Below are positions 16,786 through 26,170 of a stretch of DNA of 38,918 bases, in pieces. Position numbers and translations under genes: made by a program. How positions within the stretch are numbered: the stretch's first letter is position 1; each line of letters opens with the position of its first letter. Origin of the DNA: an uncultured beta proteobacterium (lineage in GTDB: Bacteria; Pseudomonadota; Gammaproteobacteria; Burkholderiales; Burkholderiaceae); NCBI GenBank assembly GCA_903938955.1, contig CAJAFJ010000509.1, positions 1 through 38,918 on the forward strand, written 5' to 3'. The notes under the pieces were generated by a model. It was not told the DNA's origin. It ran no database searches and saw only the letters and a list, made by a program, of their open reading frames with translations.

Positions 16786-16946
16786 GGCAGTCCTTCAAAA
16801 AGTTCACGCATTAGCCCCTGCACCTATTGCGCGGGGTTTAGGCTAGCCCTATCTTCAACGTTTTCAACCCGCGCTGTCCATTGGTTTTCGCAAATCACGG
16901 TCAAATAAGGGCGATGCCGACCTGAGCGGGTGGCCCCGGGCGGCGT

Positions 16947-18467
16947 TCAGCCCAGCTTGTTATCGGCAATGTGGTAGTGCGGGTCCTCAAAGGTATTGAT
17001 CTCGACCATGTGTTTGGCCCGCTCCAGCAACTCAAGACAATCCGGGCTCAGGTGGCGCAGGTGCAGCGTCTTGCCGGCCTGCTGGTAACGCGCGGCCAGC
17101 GCGTCGATGGCCTCAATGGCGGAATGGTCGACCACCCGGGCGTTGCGGAACTCGATCACCACATGCTGCGGGTCGTCTTTGGGCGAAAACAGCGCCGCAA
17201 AATGAGCACAGGAGGCAAAAAACAGGCTGCCTTGCAAGGCATAGACCTTCCAGCCCTGGTCGTCGGTCGTGCTGGTGGCGGTGATCTGCCGGGCCTGCTG
17301 CCAGGCAAACACCAGTGCGGCAAACACCACACCTGCCAGCACGGCAATGGCGAGGTCGGTCAGCACCGTGATCACGGTGACGCCCACCACCGTGATGGCG
17401 TCCTGGCGCGGAATCTTGCGCAGGGTTTGCAGGCTGCCCCATTCAAACGTTTTCTCGCACACCACGAACATCAGGCCCACCAGCGTGGCCAGCGGAATCA
17501 TCTCGATCCAGGGTGACAAAAACAGGATGAAGCCGAGCAGACACACCGCCGCCACGATGCCCGAGAGCCGGTGCCGGGCCCCATTGCCGATGTTGATCAT
17601 GCTCTGGCCAATCATGGCGCAGCCGCCCATAGTGGCAAAGAATCCGCTGACCACATTGGCCAGGCCTTGCGCCATGGATTCACGGTTGGGTTTGCCGCGG
17701 GTGTCGGTGATGGCGTCGATCAGGTTCAGCGTCAGCAGGGTTTCGATCAGGCCAATGGCGGCGAGGATCAGCGCGTACGGAAAGATGATATATAGCGTCT
17801 GCCCATTCAAAGGCACCTGCGGCAGGTGAAACTGCGGCAGGCCCCCGGCAATCGAGCCCATGTCGCCCACCGTCTTGGTGTCAATCCCCAGGCCCGCCAC
17901 CAAGCCGGCCACGATCAGGATCGCCGCCAGCGATGACGGAATGGCGCGGGTCAGTTTGGGCAACAGGTAAATGATAACCATGGTCAGCGCAATCAGGCCC
18001 AGCATCAGGAACAGCGCCGGCCCCGCCATCCAGCCGCTGCTGCCATCGGCTGCGGCGGTCTTGAAGTGGCCAAACTGGGCCAGAAAAATCACGATCGCCA
18101 GGCCATTGACAAAGCCGAGCATGACCGGGTGCGGCACCATACGAATGAACTTGCCGAGCTTGAGCGCGGCAAACAGCAGTTGCAGCAGCCCCATCAAGAT
18201 CAGGGTGGCAAACAGGTACTCCACCCCGTGCTGGACGACCAGGCTGACCATGACGACCGCCAGCGCGCCGGTGGCGCCGGAAATCATGCCCGGACGCCCG
18301 CCCAGCAGGCTGGTGATCAGACACACGAAAAAGGCCGCATACAGGCCGGTCAGCGGGCTGACATGGGCGACCAGCGCAAAGGCAATCGCCTCGGGAACCA
18401 GCGCCAGTGAGACGGTGAGGCCGCTCAGCACGTTGGTCCGGAGGTCGGCGGGTTTCAGTCCAAACAT
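16947..18467 (-). CDS. SulP family inorganic anion transporter
   Basis: A 506-residue transporter. The N-terminus (DLRTNVLSGLTVSLALVPEAIAFALVAHVSP) is the SulP signature region, here extending over residues about 7-37; 12 or so membrane segments follow, and a C-terminal STAS domain begins near residue 410 (VVIEFRNARVVDHSAIEAID near 445). Start placed at ATG 18467, with GGGAG six bases upstream; the open frame extends 66 codons further but does not resemble the family. Substrates of SulP proteins include sulfate, bicarbonate and dicarboxylates; none can be chosen here, as no sulfur or carbon-fixation genes adjoin it. Confidence 0.9.
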   Translation of the reverse strand: MFGLKPADLRTNVLSGLTVSLALVPEAIAFALVAHVSPLTGLYAAFFVCLITSLLGGRPGMISGATGALAVVMVSLVVQHGVEYLFATLILMGLLQLLFAALKLGKFIRMVPHPVMLGFVNGLAIVIFLAQFGHFKTAAADGSSGWMAGPALFLMLGLIALTMVIIYLLPKLTRAIPSSLAAILIVAGLVAGLGIDTKTVGDMGSIAGGLPQFHLPQVPLNGQTLYIIFPYALILAAIGLIETLLTLNLIDAITDTRGKPNRESMAQGLANVVSGFFATMGGCAMIGQSMINIGNGARHRLSGIVAAVCLLGFILFLSPWIEMIPLATLVGLMFVVCEKTFEWGSLQTLRKIPRQDAITVVGVTVITVLTDLAIAVLAGVVFAALVFAWQQARQITATSTTDDQGWKVYALQGSLFFASCAHFAALFSPKDDPQHVVIEFRNARVVDHSAIEAIDALAARYQQAGKTLHLRHLSPDCLELLERAKHMVEINTFEDPHYHIADNKLG

Positions 18468-18507
18468 GCAAACTCCCTGCGTGCGACCCCGGAGCGGGCG
18501 CAGCATT

Positions 18508-18541
18508 TTAAAAAAATGAAAGACCCACCGCCGCATGGCGG
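18508..18541 (-). promoter_or_regulatory. GC hairpin plus T-run in the sulP leader
   Basis: On the minus strand CCGCC-ATGC-GGCGG (18528-18541) can fold into a five-pair stem and is followed about 11 bases later by seven T (18508-18514). The element sits some 45-75 bases upstream of the SulP start codon. The gap before the T-run makes it a poor terminator; an attenuator is only a possibility. Confidence 0.25.
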
Positions 18542-18719
18542 CCGCAGCGGGCCAAGTGAGACGCTCGAAACGGAAGGTGGGGAACAAACCGGACGCGTCC
18601 CACCGTGAAGATGGGCGGCCAAAGGGTGTGGTTTGATTATCCCACGCGACTTTCAGCGCCCGCACGCCTGCGTCACGGTCAAGCCAAACGCCGGGGTAAC
18701 GCTCGGGAGGCCCTGAAAA

Positions 18720-20054
18720 CTAGCGCATTTCAAACAGCTCCTGGTGAAAGCGTGCGTCAGGCAGGCCCAGGGCCACCAGGTCTTTTTTCAGGGTCTGGCC
18801 AAAGGCGGCGGGGCCGCAAAACCAGACGTCCGCCGCCTGCCAGTCGGGCACCTGCGCGGTGAGGCGGGCCGCGTTGAGCCGGCCGTCCCGCTCGTCCCAC
18901 AACACATGCAGGTGCACCCCGGCCGCTGTCGCGTCGCGCTCCATCAGGCTGATGGCGTGGGGGTCGTAGACGGCGGTGGTGTGGAACAGGTCGATGGTTT
19001 TGCCATCGGGCACCGTGGCCAGAATCTTCATGCGCGCAATAAAGGGCGTGATGCCAATGCCCGCGCCGACCCAAATTTGGCGCGCTTGCGGGCCTTCAAA
19101 ATTGAAGCGTCCGTAAGGGCCTTCGACCTGGACCACGTCGCCCACACTGAGCCGCTGCGCCAGCGTGCGCGTGTAATCCCCCAGCGCCTTGATGATGAAA
19201 GTGATGCGACCATCGCCCGCCCAGGCCGATGAAATGGTGTACGGGTGAGCGCCTTCGTCCTGGTGCAGGGTGACAAAAGCGAACTGGCCGGACGCATGCC
19301 CCGCCCAGCGCCCCTGCAAGGCTATGTCGACCTCAATGACCTGCAGCAAAGTGTGCTGGCGCAGCGCCACCACCTCGCCCACAACCGGGCGGTGGCTGGC
19401 CACCCGGCCAAAGATCACCATCACGGCGGCGAGGCTGCCCGCAGTCATCAAAACGGCCATGACCAGCCCCAGCCCACTGCTCCAGTTGTCAAACTTGAGC
19501 AAAATCACCGAGTGCCCCACCAGCGCCAGATACGCCACGGCGAGCAGGTGGTGAGTTTTGAAAAACAGGCGGTACGGGAAGCGCTTGACCAGGGCCAGCG
19601 CCATCAGCAGCACGGCCGCATAAAAGGCCCATTCGCCCACGCCCTCGGCCAAGCCGCGCTGGCTCATGAAGAGTTGCTGCAGCGAGCCCTCCGGCAGCAC
19701 TGGGCGGGGGCCACGCATGGGCCGCGTCAGCCAGCCCAAGCCCACCATCCATTTGGCCGCCTCCGACAGCAGCCAGTGGCTGATGGCCAGCACCAGGCCC
19801 GAGATGCCCAGCCATTTGTGCAGCCGGTACATTTTGTCCAGCCCGCTCAGGTAGGGCTCAAACCACACCGGCCGCACAGCCAACACCATGGCCACGCTCA
19901 TGACGCCGATGCCCAGCACGCCGCTGTACTGCATCAACGGGCCGCGCCAGGCAAAGAAGTTCGGGGCCGTCGCGCCCAGGTTCTGGCCGGCCAGCAGCCA
20001 TAAAAGCGACAGGGCGGCGAGGTAGAGGGCAAAGAAGCGTTGGATGGGTTTCAT
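18720..20054 (-). CDS. ferric reductase-like transmembrane flavoprotein (FAD/NAD(P)H)
   Basis: A 444-residue protein combining a membrane ferric-reductase-like domain (residues about 1-210) with a ferredoxin-reductase-type FAD and NAD(P) module (about 215-444). Candidate haem-ligand histidines occur in RLHKWLG, AISHWLL, KTHHLLA and LVGHSVI. The flavin site is HPYTISSAW, the nucleotide site GAGIGITPFIARMK, and the C-terminus has WFCGPAAFG. It probably moves electrons from cytosolic NAD(P)H across the inner membrane to haem and an unknown acceptor. Start at ATG 20054 (MKPIQRFF); an in-frame ATG 33 bases upstream at 20087 is less likely. Divergent from the DUF3422 gene. Confidence 0.85.
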   Translation of the reverse strand: MKPIQRFFALYLAALSLLWLLAGQNLGATAPNFFAWRGPLMQYSGVLGIGVMSVAMVLAVRPVWFEPYLSGLDKMYRLHKWLGISGLVLAISHWLLSEAAKWMVGLGWLTRPMRGPRPVLPEGSLQQLFMSQRGLAEGVGEWAFYAAVLLMALALVKRFPYRLFFKTHHLLAVAYLALVGHSVILLKFDNWSSGLGLVMAVLMTAGSLAAVMVIFGRVASHRPVVGEVVALRQHTLLQVIEVDIALQGRWAGHASGQFAFVTLHQDEGAHPYTISSAWAGDGRITFIIKALGDYTRTLAQRLSVGDVVQVEGPYGRFNFEGPQARQIWVGAGIGITPFIARMKILATVPDGKTIDLFHTTAVYDPHAISLMERDATAAGVHLHVLWDERDGRLNAARLTAQVPDWQAADVWFCGPAAFGQTLKKDLVALGLPDARFHQELFEMR

Positions 20055-20197
20055 GGCACTAAAAATATTAGGGTTTACCCTGATCATCTTAGGCCGCCAA
20101 GGTAAAGCTGAGGTAAGCGCTCTGCGCTGACGCGGTAAAAACGAGCCCACAGCCGCCCCGGCGCCAGAGGTTCGAAGTTGCCCGCACAATAGCGGGC

Positions 20198-21568
20198 ATG
20201 AATTCATCCGCCCCCGCCATCGCCGCTCCTTCCCTGTTGCCGCCCGACGATCCGCTGCGCGCCACCTTGCACAACGAAGTCCACGCCCGCCCACCGGCCC
20301 GCGTACGCCTGCCGGCCTTGGTGACGTATGTCGCCGTGCTCAACGCGGGTGTCACGCGCGAGCAGGAGTGTGCGCATCTGCGCGCCCTGCCCGGCCAGCA
20401 AGACCTGCCGCTGAGCAGCCTGCAGAGCAGTTTTTTGCGCCTGCGCCTGGGCGGCTACACCGTCAAATGGGAGCGCCACACCGAGTTCACACGCTACTCC
20501 ATCGTGCAAGAGATGCCCACCACGGCCTTGCTGGGCGCCACCGAGCCGGACTTGTCGGGCACGTTGGCGGTCACGGCGGAGTGGCTGCGCCACATTCCCG
20601 GCGCCACCGTGGCCGCCATTCAGATGGCGATGCTGCATGGGGATTTGACCGACCAGCGGGCGCTCATGGCGCAGGCGCAGGCCTGGTGCGGCAACGACAC
20701 GCTGATCGCCTCGCAACTCGGTACCGTGCCTAGCCAGGGACTGGAATCCCCCAAGCCCATGGGCCACTCCTGGGCGCTGACCAACTTCCGCATCGGGGCC
20801 GACGGCTTTGAGCGTGTGCTGGTCATTGCCCCGCCCGGCACCTCGGAGACACGGGCCGGGCGCATCTCGCAGCGCCTGCTCGAATTGGAAACCTACCGCC
20901 TGATGGCGCTGCGCGGCTTGCCGGTGGCCAAGCAACTGGGGCCGATGCTGGCCGAGGCCGAATCCGCGCTGGCGACCATCACCGCCCGGTTGGAGAACAA
21001 GTCGGCCTCCGACCAGGAGTTGCTCGACACGCTGGTGTCGCTGGCGGCCCGCGTGGAGCGCGCCACGGCCGAGAACGTTTACCGTTTTTCAGCCACCCAG
21101 GCGTATTCGACACTGGTGCAGCAACGCATTACTGAGCTGCGCGAAAAAGCCATTCCCGGCACCCAAACGATTGGCGAGTTCATGCAACGGCGCCTGTCAC
21201 CGGCGATGGCGACGGTGTCGGCCACAGCGCAGCGGCTGGCGTCTTTGTCCGAGCGGGTGGCGCGCACCAGCGACTTGTTGCGCACGCGGGTCGACATTGC
21301 CACCGAGGTGCAAAACCAGCAGCTGCTGGAAAAACTGACCAAGGGACAAGAGCTGCAACTGCGCTTGCAAAGCACGGTGGAAGGGCTGTCGATTGCCGCC
21401 ATCTCCTACTACGTCATCAGCCTGCTGCTGTACGGTGGCAAGGCGCTGAAAGCGGTGGGCGTGCCGGTCAACCCGGAAATGGCCGCCGGCGCGCTGGTGC
21501 CGCTGGTGCTGTGGTCGGTCTGGTACACCACGCGGCGCATTCACGCCAAGCTGCACGCAGAGCATTGA
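20198..21568 (+). CDS. DUF3422 family protein
   Basis: A 456-residue protein matching DUF3422: the N-terminal block HNEVHARPPARV, WERHTEFTRYS near residue 95 and GRISQRLLELETYRLMALRGLP near 230 (shortened). A helical stretch (about 270-390) with coiled-coil character follows, then two hydrophobic segments near the C-terminus (SIAAISYYVISLLLYGG and ALVPLVLWSVWY) that anchor it in the membrane. Biochemical role unknown. Normal length for the family, divergently transcribed from the ferric reductase-like gene with 143 bases between. Confidence 0.88.
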   Translation: MNSSAPAIAAPSLLPPDDPLRATLHNEVHARPPARVRLPALVTYVAVLNAGVTREQECAHLRALPGQQDLPLSSLQSSFLRLRLGGYTVKWERHTEFTRYSIVQEMPTTALLGATEPDLSGTLAVTAEWLRHIPGATVAAIQMAMLHGDLTDQRALMAQAQAWCGNDTLIASQLGTVPSQGLESPKPMGHSWALTNFRIGADGFERVLVIAPPGTSETRAGRISQRLLELETYRLMALRGLPVAKQLGPMLAEAESALATITARLENKSASDQELLDTLVSLAARVERATAENVYRFSATQAYSTLVQQRITELREKAIPGTQTIGEFMQRRLSPAMATVSATAQRLASLSERVARTSDLLRTRVDIATEVQNQQLLEKLTKGQELQLRLQSTVEGLSIAAISYYVISLLLYGGKALKAVGVPVNPEMAAGALVPLVLWSVWYTTRRIHAKLHAEH

Positions 21569-21580
21569 GGGCCCAGTGGC

Positions 21581-22459
21581 TCAGGCAGACTCGCCCAGCC
21601 GCCCATCCCGAAAGTCAGACAGGGCCTGGTAAATTTCTTCTTGCGAGTTCATCACAAACGGGCCGTACTGAACAATCGGCTCTTTCAGTGGCTGCCCGGC
21701 AATGAACAGCACTTTGGCGTCGGCGCTGGCCTCGATCACCACGCCGTCGGCCTGCGCGTCATTGGTCAAAATGGCCATGCGCTGCACTGGCACGGTTTGC
21801 CCGGCAATGCTGACTTCACCGCGGTAGACGTAGACAAACGCGTTGTGGCCCGCCGGTAGTTGCTGCTCGAAGCGCGCGCCCTTGGGCAAGTGCAGGTCCA
21901 GGTAGTGGGGTTGCGTCACGTCGCGGGTCACGGCCCCGGTCACGCCCTGGCTTTCACCGGCAATCACGATCACCGCCACGCCCTGGTCGGTAACAAATTT
22001 AGGCAGGTCAGCGCTCTTGAAGTCGCGGTACCAGGGGGTGTTCATCTTGTCGCGCTTGGGCAGGTTCAGCCACAGCTGAAAGCCTTCCATCACGCCTTCT
22101 TCCTGCTGCGGAATCTCGGAATGGATCACGCCTTTGCCGGCCGTCATCCACTGCACGCCGCCGTTTTCCAGCAAGCCCTCGTGACCCGCGCTGTCACGGT
22201 GCAACATGCGCCCGGCAATCATGTAGGTCACGGTCTCAAAGCCGCGGTGCGGGTGATCGGGGAAACCGGCGATGTAGTCGTCAGGCTGGTCGCTGCCAAA
22301 GGCATCGAGCATCAGGAACGGGTCGAGCCGATGCTGCAGGTTTTGGGTCAGCACCCGGGTCAGTTTGACGCCCGCACCGTCGGAGGTGGCCTGACCGGCG
22401 ATCAGGCGCTCCACGGTACGGGTCTGCGTGACGGGTGGGTGAGCGAGGGGGATGGTCAT
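21581..22459 (-). CDS. pirin family protein
   Basis: A 292-residue bicupin. The pirin metal site is visible in FPDHPHRGFETVTYM (two His) and GVIHSEIPQ (His and Glu), near residues 66-115. The C-terminal pirin_C domain carries LFIAGQPLKEPIVQYGPFVMN. Bacterial pirins of this kind can act as quercetin 2,3-dioxygenases or redox sensors; the substrate here is unknown. AAGGAG lies seven bases before the ATG. Divergent from a LysR gene that probably controls it, together with the azoreductase downstream. Confidence 0.9.
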   Translation of the reverse strand: MTIPLAHPPVTQTRTVERLIAGQATSDGAGVKLTRVLTQNLQHRLDPFLMLDAFGSDQPDDYIAGFPDHPHRGFETVTYMIAGRMLHRDSAGHEGLLENGGVQWMTAGKGVIHSEIPQQEEGVMEGFQLWLNLPKRDKMNTPWYRDFKSADLPKFVTDQGVAVIVIAGESQGVTGAVTRDVTQPHYLDLHLPKGARFEQQLPAGHNAFVYVYRGEVSIAGQTVPVQRMAILTNDAQADGVVIEASADAKVLFIAGQPLKEPIVQYGPFVMNSQEEIYQALSDFRDGRLGESA

Positions 22460-22497
22460 AGTTGGCTCCTTCTTGAAATAAGATGCGATGGCGATAG

Positions 22498-22511
22498 TTT
22501 ATTTATCAACA
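22498..22511. promoter_or_regulatory. candidate LysR site between pirin and lysR
   Basis: The 74-base divergent spacer contains an AT-rich partly dyad element (GATAGTTTATTTATCAAC region) in an otherwise GC-rich locus. The TTATCAA string recurs in the azoR upstream region (23546-23552), as expected if the same LysR protein controls both genes. Assigned only from position and repetition. Confidence 0.3.
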
Positions 22512-22533
22512 ATGCGACTGGGAACCCCCTGAA

Positions 22534-23487
22534 ATGGATAAGACTAAACCGGTGACGGAACAATCTAGCGCCAGCATTGACCCCAATGACCTGCTGATTT
22601 TTGCCTGCGTGGCCGAGCTGGGCAGTTTTAGCCGGGCCGCCGACCGCCTGGGCGCGCCCAAATCCACCATCTCGCGCCGACTCGCCGCGCTGGAACAGCG
22701 CCTGGGCGAGCGCCTGTTGCTGCGCACCACCCGGCGCCAGTCTTTAACCGAATTCGGCCTGCAACTGCTGGAGCATGCGCGCCAGGTGGCGTCTGAGGTG
22801 GAGGCGGTGACCGCTTTGAGCGAGCGCCGTCAGGCCACGCCGAGCGGGCGCCTGCGTGTGTCCATGCCGAGTGACTTTGCCAACCTGTTGCTGGCCGACA
22901 CGCTGGCGGCCTTTATTGCGCTGTACCCGGCGATTCAGCTGGAGCTGGATTTGTCGCCACGCCGGGTGGACCTGCTGGGAGAAGGCTTTGATGTGGTGGT
23001 GCGCATCGGCAACCTCCCCGACGATGCCTCGCTGGCCGCCCGGCGGCTGGCCGCCTTTTCTATCGGTTTGTACGCGGCCCCCAACTACCTGGCCGAACAC
23101 GGCGAGCCCTCCAGCCCCGATGACCTGGTGCAGCATGCGGCGATCAAGATGCTGAACACCAGCGGCGAGGCGGCCAGCTGGACCTTGGTGCAGGGCGAGA
23201 CCCGCTGGCAGGGCGTGCCGCCAGGCCGGGCCAGCGCCAATGCGCCCGAACTGCTGATCAAGCTGGCCTGTGCCGGCACCGGTATTGCGGCGGTGCCGGA
23301 TTACTTTGCCGCGCCCGAAGTGCGCCGCGGCGCCTTGCGCCGGGTGTTGCCCGACTGGTGCTTGCCCAGCCAGACGGCGTGGGCGGTGTTTCCGGAACGC
23401 AAGCTGATGCCGATCAAAACGCGGGTGTTTATCGACATGCTGCAAACCGCCTTGTCGCAGGTGCAGCCCGCAGGTCAGCCGTGTTAG
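22534..23487 (+). CDS. LysR-family transcriptional regulator
   Basis: A 317-residue LTTR. The winged helix-turn-helix occupies residues about 16-75 (LLIFACVAELGSFSRAADRL, then KSTISRRLAALEQRLG), followed by the periplasmic-binding-fold effector domain (SGRLRVSMPSDF near 105, LLIKLACAGTGIAAVPDYFA near 245). It sits between pirin (divergent, 74 bases) and azoR (downstream, same strand, 143 bases), the usual place of a regulator controlling both. The inducer is probably an electrophilic quinone or phenolic compound, by analogy with similar loci. Confidence 0.9.
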   Translation: MDKTKPVTEQSSASIDPNDLLIFACVAELGSFSRAADRLGAPKSTISRRLAALEQRLGERLLLRTTRRQSLTEFGLQLLEHARQVASEVEAVTALSERRQATPSGRLRVSMPSDFANLLLADTLAAFIALYPAIQLELDLSPRRVDLLGEGFDVVVRIGNLPDDASLAARRLAAFSIGLYAAPNYLAEHGEPSSPDDLVQHAAIKMLNTSGEAASWTLVQGETRWQGVPPGRASANAPELLIKLACAGTGIAAVPDYFAAPEVRRGALRRVLPDWCLPSQTAWAVFPERKLMPIKTRVFIDMLQTALSQVQPAGQPC

Positions 23488-23544
23488 CCGACGCGCCTCG
23501 GCGAATTGTTCTATTTTTGGAACGATGAATCTCAATAGGGTGGG

Positions 23545-23560
23545 CTTATCAAAAAATAAG
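23545..23560. promoter_or_regulatory. candidate LysR operator upstream of azoR
   Basis: CTTAT-CAAAAA-ATAAG is an inverted repeat with five-base arms, in the AT-rich spacer 71-86 bases before the azoR start. It contains a T-N11-A-like spacing and shares TTATCAA with the pirin/lysR spacer. A second dyad, GTTC-N8-GAAC, lies about 25 bases upstream (23507-23522). Confidence 0.35.
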
Positions 23561-23630
23561 GGGCTAAATAGAATAATGACACCACCGACTCACACCGTGT
23601 CGGCCCTTTCAATACCAGAGAGCATTCACC

Positions 23631-24242
23631 ATGAAATTACTGCACATTGACTCCAGCATCCTCGGCGCCCATTCCGTTTCCCGCCAACTCACGGCCGAAG
23701 TCGTCGCTGAATGGGTGAAGAGCCACGCCGGCACCACCGTTGAGTACCTTGACCTGGCGGTGAATGCCCCCAACCATTTCGGTGCCGATGCCATCGCCGT
23801 CAAGGGTATCGCCCAGCCCGAACCCACCGACGCCCAGCGCGCCGAGAACGCCGTGTCCGAGCAGCTGGTGAGCCAGTTCCTGGCCGCTGACGTGATTGTC
23901 ATTGGCGCGCCGTTCTACAACTTCTCCATCCCGACTCAGCTCAAGGCCTGGATTGATCGCCTGGCGCAGCCGGGCCGCACCTTCACCTACACCGACAAAG
24001 GCCCAACCGGTCTGGCCACCGGCAAAACCGTGATCGTGGCCTCCACCCGCGGTGGCGCCTACTCGACCAGCGAAGGCGGTCAGGCGATGGAACACCAGGA
24101 AAGCTACCTCAAAGTGGTGTTTGGCTTCTTTGGCGTGACCGACGTGCGCATTGTTCGCGCCGAAGGTCTGGCGATGGGCGATGCCCCGAAGGCCGCCGCC
24201 CTGAGCGCCGCGCGCGCCGACATGGAAACGGCCACGGCCTAA
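23631..24242 (+). CDS. azoR: FMN-dependent NADH-azoreductase
   Basis: A 203-residue flavodoxin-fold quinone/azo reductase of typical length. The FMN-binding N-terminal [13 protein letters not shown] block, [19 protein letters not shown] (residues about 94-112), the [13 protein letters not shown] loop and STRGGAYS are family landmarks. AzoR-type enzymes reduce quinones and azo dyes with NADH in two-electron steps and protect against thiol-reactive quinones. Next gene, 56 bases on, is a LigB-type dioxygenase, and upstream lies a LysR regulator; together a detoxification module for aromatics. Confidence 0.92.
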   Translation: MKLLHIDSSILGAHSVSRQLTAEVVAEWVKSHAGTTVEYLDLAVNAPNHFGADAIAVKGIAQPEPTDAQRAENAVSEQLVSQFLAADVIVIGAPFYNFSIPTQLKAWIDRLAQPGRTFTYTDKGPTGLATGKTVIVASTRGGAYSTSEGGQAMEHQESYLKVVFGFFGVTDVRIVRAEGLAMGDAPKAAALSAARADMETATA

Positions 24243-24298
24243 AAAGACCCGCGGCGGGCGAAACGAATCAACCTGGTTTCATTCATTGGAGAGCTTTT

Positions 24299-25135
24299 AT
24301 GACCGCAACCCAACACCCCTCGCCCGCTGGCACTGGCGCCCGGATGCCCACCTGGTTCATCCCGCATGGCGGCGGCCCGTGTTTTTTCATGGACTGGAAT
24401 CCGCCCGACGCGTGGGACAAGATGGGCGACTTCCTCAAGGGCCTGGCCGCCACCTTGCCCCAGCGCCCCAAGGCAATCGTCATGGTGTCCGCCCACTGGC
24501 TGGAGTCGGGCTTTAACGTCACCACGGCGCCAGCGCCGTCGCTGATCTATGACTACTATGGCTTTCCGCCGCACACCTACGAGTTAAAGTACCCGGCCGC
24601 CGGTTCGCCCCCGTTGGCGGCGCGTATCAGCGAGTTGTTGGGCAACGCCCATTTGCCCACTAACGCCAACCCAAGCCGGGGTTTTGACCACGGCATGTTC
24701 ATCCCGATGATGCTGATGTTCCCCGACGCGGAGATACCGGTCGTGCAACTGTCACTGCACAAAAATATGGACCCGGAACTGCACTTGCAGATGGGCCGCG
24801 CTCTGGCGCCGCTGCGCGATGAAGGCGTGCTGATCATCGGCAGCGGCATGAGTTTTCACAACATGCGGGCCTATGGCAACCCCAAATTCGGCCCGGTTTC
24901 CGACGAGTTTGACGGCTGGCTGACCGCCGCCGTGGAAGCGCCCGCACCACAACGCCATCAACATCTGGTCGATTGGGCCCAAGCGCCTTCCGCGCGCCTG
25001 TCGCATCCGCCGCAGGCCGAGGAGCATCTGCTGCCGCTGATGGTCGTCGCCGGCGCGGCGGGCGATGAGCCGGGGCACCACGTCTTCAGCGACCGGGTGA
25101 TGGAAACCACCTTGTCGGCTTATTCGTTTGGTTGA
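24299..25135 (+). CDS. LigB-type extradiol dioxygenase (DODA/YgiD family)
   Basis: A 278-residue class III extradiol dioxygenase resembling 4,5-DOPA dioxygenase YgiD. Candidate metal-binding histidines are in WFIPHGGGPCFFMD (near 20), VSAHWLESGF (near 66) and SGMSFHNM (near 185); the block SRGFDHGMFIPMMLMFPDAEIP is characteristic. GGAG precedes the ATG by nine bases. It opens catechol-type rings, in line with the quinone reductase beside it. Pieces of a second, decayed copy are present at 32608-32692. The 247 bases to the next (convergent) gene contain no recognised gene, only a CCCTGA-AGC-TCAGGG hairpin at 25270-25284 without a T-run. Confidence 0.88.
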   Translation: MTATQHPSPAGTGARMPTWFIPHGGGPCFFMDWNPPDAWDKMGDFLKGLAATLPQRPKAIVMVSAHWLESGFNVTTAPAPSLIYDYYGFPPHTYELKYPAAGSPPLAARISELLGNAHLPTNANPSRGFDHGMFIPMMLMFPDAEIPVVQLSLHKNMDPELHLQMGRALAPLRDEGVLIIGSGMSFHNMRAYGNPKFGPVSDEFDGWLTAAVEAPAPQRHQHLVDWAQAPSARLSHPPQAEEHLLPLMVVAGAAGDEPGHHVFSDRVMETTLSAYSFG

Positions 25136-25382
25136 ATTGCGTAAAGCCGCAAAAGCGCACGATTGTTGTTTGTGCAGCGCAAGCCGACGTTCGAGGTGAG
25201 CTAAATATCTCAATCGATTTCTCCGGTCCGGACATTCAGGCTGCTGGTCCATTTTGGGAATTCTTTGGTCCCTGAAGCTCAGGGCCAGTCGTTCAACCAA
25301 GGATGTCAGTTTTCTTGACAATCCGGCTCTTGGGCATCTCCATATCGTTTTTGCGGAATTGGCGAAAAGCGCTATATGTGGA

Positions 25383-26156
25383 TCAGCGCATTTGATCGAG
25401 CGCAACCAGTCGATAGCCTTTGGTCTGCAGCGCTTGATGAATGGCGCTGGCTGTGGCGACTGCTTCGGGACCATCACCGTGAACGCAAATGCTGTCGATG
25501 CGGGTCGGCAGGTGGTGCCCACTCGCGGCCACGATGGCATGTGCATGCAACATGCGCAACACATGGTCCACACACGCCTGGGCGTCGTGCAGCACGGCGC
25601 CCTCGCGTGAGCGCGGCATCAGCTGGCCGTTGTCGAGGTAAGTGCGGTCGGCAAACACCTCGTAGCGTACTGGCAGTCCGGCCGACTCGGCGGCTTGCAC
25701 CAGCGCCGAGTGCGCCGGCGCCAGCAGGATCAGCGTGCGATCCAGCGCCTGCACTGCGCGCACCACGGTGGCCGCCACAACCGGGTCGGCACAGGCGACG
25801 TTGTTGAGAGCTCCATGAGGTTTGACGTGGCTGACACGGCCACCCTCGGCTGCGGCCATGGCTTGCAGCGCACCCACCTGGTAAAGAATGGTGGCTTCCA
25901 GGTCGGGCGCGGACATCTGCAGCACGCGCCGCCCGAAGCCTTGCAGATCGGGATAAGACGGGTGCGCGCCCAGGCTCACGCCGCGCGCGATGGCCTGGCG
26001 CACCGTGTCGCGCATGATGGAGGGGTCGCCTGCGTGCATGCCACAGGCGATGTTGGCACTGCCCACAATCTGCAGCAGGGCGGCGTCGTTGCCCATTTGC
26101 CAAGGACCGAAGCCCTCACCCAGGTCGGCGTTGAGATTGATGTGGCTAGTGTTCAT
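25383..26156 (-). CDS. pxpA: 5-oxoprolinase subunit A (LamB/YcsF family)
   Basis: A 257-residue PxpA. The signature start INLNADLGEGFGPW, NIACGMHAGDPSIM and VKPHGALNN blocks, and the DRTYLDNGQLMPRSREGAV segment, are all intact. With PxpB and PxpC it forms the ATP-dependent prokaryotic 5-oxoprolinase that opens pyroglutamate to glutamate. Start set at ATG 26156 (MNTSHINL); the open frame reaches a TTG 18 bases upstream. It is the last gene of a TRAP-pxp operon, 14 bases after pxpC. Confidence 0.93.
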   Translation of the reverse strand: MNTSHINLNADLGEGFGPWQMGNDAALLQIVGSANIACGMHAGDPSIMRDTVRQAIARGVSLGAHPSYPDLQGFGRRVLQMSAPDLEATILYQVGALQAMAAAEGGRVSHVKPHGALNNVACADPVVAATVVRAVQALDRTLILLAPAHSALVQAAESAGLPVRYEVFADRTYLDNGQLMPRSREGAVLHDAQACVDHVLRMLHAHAIVAASGHHLPTRIDSICVHGDGPEAVATASAIHQALQTKGYRLVALDQMR

Positions 26157-26170
26157 GAGGGTGTTCCGTT

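Noticed and set aside
18468..18665. 66-codon N-terminal extension of the SulP gene
   Set aside because: Unlike SulP N-termini, contains the hairpin leader, and a good ribosome site precedes ATG 18467.
20055..20294. 80-codon N-terminal extension of the ferric-reductase-like gene
   Set aside because: It overlaps the DUF3422 start and divergent promoter region and lacks family similarity.
24752..25573. 273-residue minus-strand frame across the dioxygenase end and the 25136-25382 gap
   Set aside because: It mixes antisense of two confirmed genes with non-coding DNA; the gap portion did not resemble any protein I know.
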